Below are positions 6,811 through 7,707 of a DNA stretch of 7,707 nt, piece by piece. The position numbers were made by a program, and so were the translations under genes. Source of the DNA: Bacteroidales bacterium UBA4814 (GTDB lineage Bacteria > Bacteroidota > Bacteroidia > Bacteroidales > UBA7960); NCBI GenBank assembly GCA_002402465.1, contig DHFW01000012.1, positions 1-7,707 of the forward strand, given 5' to 3'. The notes under the pieces are model-generated. The model had not been told where the DNA came from. It did no database searches and worked only from the letters and a program-made list of their open reading frames with translations. Numbering within the stretch: the stretch's first letter is position 1; each line of letters opens with the position of its first letter.

Positions 6811-6854
6811 AAAAGAGGCTGTCTCAAAGCATCACTGCGAGACGGTCTTTTTTT
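6811..6854 (+). terminator. Intrinsic terminator of the tRNA transcript
   Basis: AAAAGAGGCTGTCTC (6811-6825) pairs with GAGACGGTCTTTTT (from 6839). The core GTCTC/GAGAC is followed by a lower stem with several G-U pairs. The loop is 13 bases (6826-6838), and the right arm runs into seven T residues (6848-6854). It begins 3 bases after the tRNA and separates it from mutS2. It may also end read-through from the EamA gene, which has no terminator of its own. Confidence 0.82.
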
Positions 6855-6892
6855 ATTTCGCAGCATAAACAAAAAATTGCCGCAGGCATTAT

Positions 6893-6900
6893 TACATTTG
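6893..6900 (+). promoter_or_regulatory. -7 element of the mutS2 promoter
   Basis: TACATTTG matches TAnnTTTG and ends 13 bases before the TTG start at 6914. If transcription begins about 5-7 bases after the element, the leader is under 10 bases. No TTTG is seen at the usual -33 spacing; the nearest TTG (6877-6879) is only 13 bases upstream. Confidence 0.55.
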
Positions 6901-6913
6901 CAAAAAAACGGTT

Positions 6914-7707
6914 TTGATTTACCCTGCCGACCTTGAGATAAAAATCGGATTTGACCGCATCCGGGCCATGCTTTTGGAGCGGTGTATGAGCAGCCTGGGC
7001 CGACGACAGGTGGAGCGCATCGGCATGCTTACGCAGAAAGACCGTATTGAGCTGCTGCTGAACCAGACCGAAGAGTTCCGTCAAATATTATTGCAAAATC
7101 TGCCCTTTCCGCAGTCCAATTACTTCGACCCCTCTGAGGCTTTTCACCGGATCAAGCCTTTTGAAACCTTTCTTGAGCCCGAAGATCTGCTCGACCTGAA
7201 GCTTTCATACGAAACAATTCTGCGAATCACAGCATTCCTTTCACAGCGCAACAGCGAAGAAGCGCTGAAATTTCCCTGGCTGGCCACCCTAATTGCCAAT
7301 CTGGAGACAGACCCCCGGCTTCCGAAAGATATCGACCGCATTATTGATGAGCGTGCAGAAGTGCGCAGCAGTGCCTCAGCTGCCCTGGCGGAGATAAGGC
7401 GGCGGCAACAAAGGCTGGAAGCAGAGGCCAACCGTAAGATTGCCCATTTGCTGCAACAAGTCAAAAGCCAGGGGCTGGTTTCTTCTGATGTGGAGCTGGC
7501 CCTGCGCAACGGCCGGCAGGTGATACCCATTGCCGCAGGCCACAAGCGAAAAATTCGCGGTATCATACACGATCAGTCCGCTACGGGACAGACCGTTTAC
7601 CTTGAACCCGAGGAGGTATTCGAGATCAACAACGAAATCAGGGAACTTGAACTGGAAGAGCGACAGGAAATCATTCGTATTCTTAAAACTTTCACCAACA
7701 GGCTCAG
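6914..7707 (+). CDS. mutS2: MutS2 family protein, N-terminal part (cut by window edge)
   Basis: The first 264 codons are present and the frame is open at the window edge. The start MIYPADLEIKIGFDRIR, the following LLERCMSSLGR (about 20-30), the long helical region and the stretch GIIHDQSATGQTVYLEP (216-232) with NNEIRELELEERQEIIRIL (239-257) are hallmarks of MutS2 core and clamp domains. Full MutS2 is normally near 780-840 residues, with a Walker ATPase and a C-terminal Smr nuclease domain; both would lie beyond the window. The family lacks the MutS mismatch-recognition domain and has been tied to suppression of homologous recombination and, in Bacillus, to splitting collided ribosomes. Which role applies here is unknown. 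TTG 6914 is the chosen start because the conserved FDRIR lies before the first internal ATG (codon 19, 6968). Confidence 0.92.
   Translation, partial: MIYPADLEIKIGFDRIRAMLLERCMSSLGRRQVERIGMLTQKDRIELLLNQTEEFRQILLQNLPFPQSNYFDPSEAFHRIKPFETFLEPEDLLDLKLSYETILRITAFLSQRNSEEALKFPWLATLIANLETDPRLPKDIDRIIDERAEVRSSASAALAEIRRRQQRLEAEANRKIAHLLQQVKSQGLVSSDVELALRNGRQVIPIAAGHKRKIRGIIHDQSATGQTVYLEPEEVFEINNEIRELELEERQEIIRILKTFTNRL

Noticed and set aside
6788..6812. tRNA 3' end as a possible attachment site for an integrated element
   Set aside because: No integrase gene and no second copy of the tRNA 3' end were seen in the window.
7144..7566. A 140-codon minus-strand frame near the right edge
   Set aside because: It is antisense to mutS2 and rich in R, S and L, as expected from the complement of codons for a charged helical protein.
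1..7707. CRISPR array, phage defence cluster or mobile element
   Set aside because: No regularly spaced repeats, transposase, integrase, or defence-type gene pair was found; genes are mostly monocistronic housekeeping or envelope functions.

Overview
The window looks like an ordinary chromosomal stretch from a member of the Bacteroidota, probably a Bacteroidales-like lineage. Several things point there: -7 elements of the TAnnTTTG type in front of three transcription units, little recognisable Shine-Dalgarno sequence, a small START-like protein of the type common in this phylum, and a TolB-propeller/outer-membrane-barrel protein of a sort often seen there. Placement below phylum is a guess. 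No transposase, integrase, phage gene, CRISPR array or toxin-antitoxin pair was seen, and nothing suggests a mobile island.

Layout from left to right. Bases 1-134 are the tail of a plus-strand membrane transporter (probably MFS), closed by a strong hairpin at 157-194 that could stop transcription from both sides. Bases 312-3407 on the minus strand encode a 1031-residue exported protein. It joins an HEXXH zinc-metallopeptidase domain, a TolB-like beta-propeller and a C-terminal Omp85/BamA-like barrel. A 282-base divergent intergenic region follows. Next is a plus-strand class V aminotransferase/cysteine-desulfurase-like enzyme (3690-5180), whose stop codon interlocks with the stop of the convergent minus-strand START-like gene (5177-5560). 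After a 179-base divergent spacer come, all on the plus strand, an EamA/DMT-family permease (5740-6663), a CAU-anticodon tRNA (6734-6807) with its own promoter and terminator, and the 5' third of mutS2 (6914 to the window edge).

The genes do not form an evident pathway or operon. Nearly every unit appears to be transcribed on its own, with alternating strands and individual -7 elements. The best candidate for further biology is the peptidase-propeller-barrel protein. Secondary points are a perfect inverted repeat just ahead of the aminotransferase gene, the 4-base stop-stop overlap of convergent genes, and the use of TTG starts for the permease and mutS2. I did not find evidence for a new multi-gene system.
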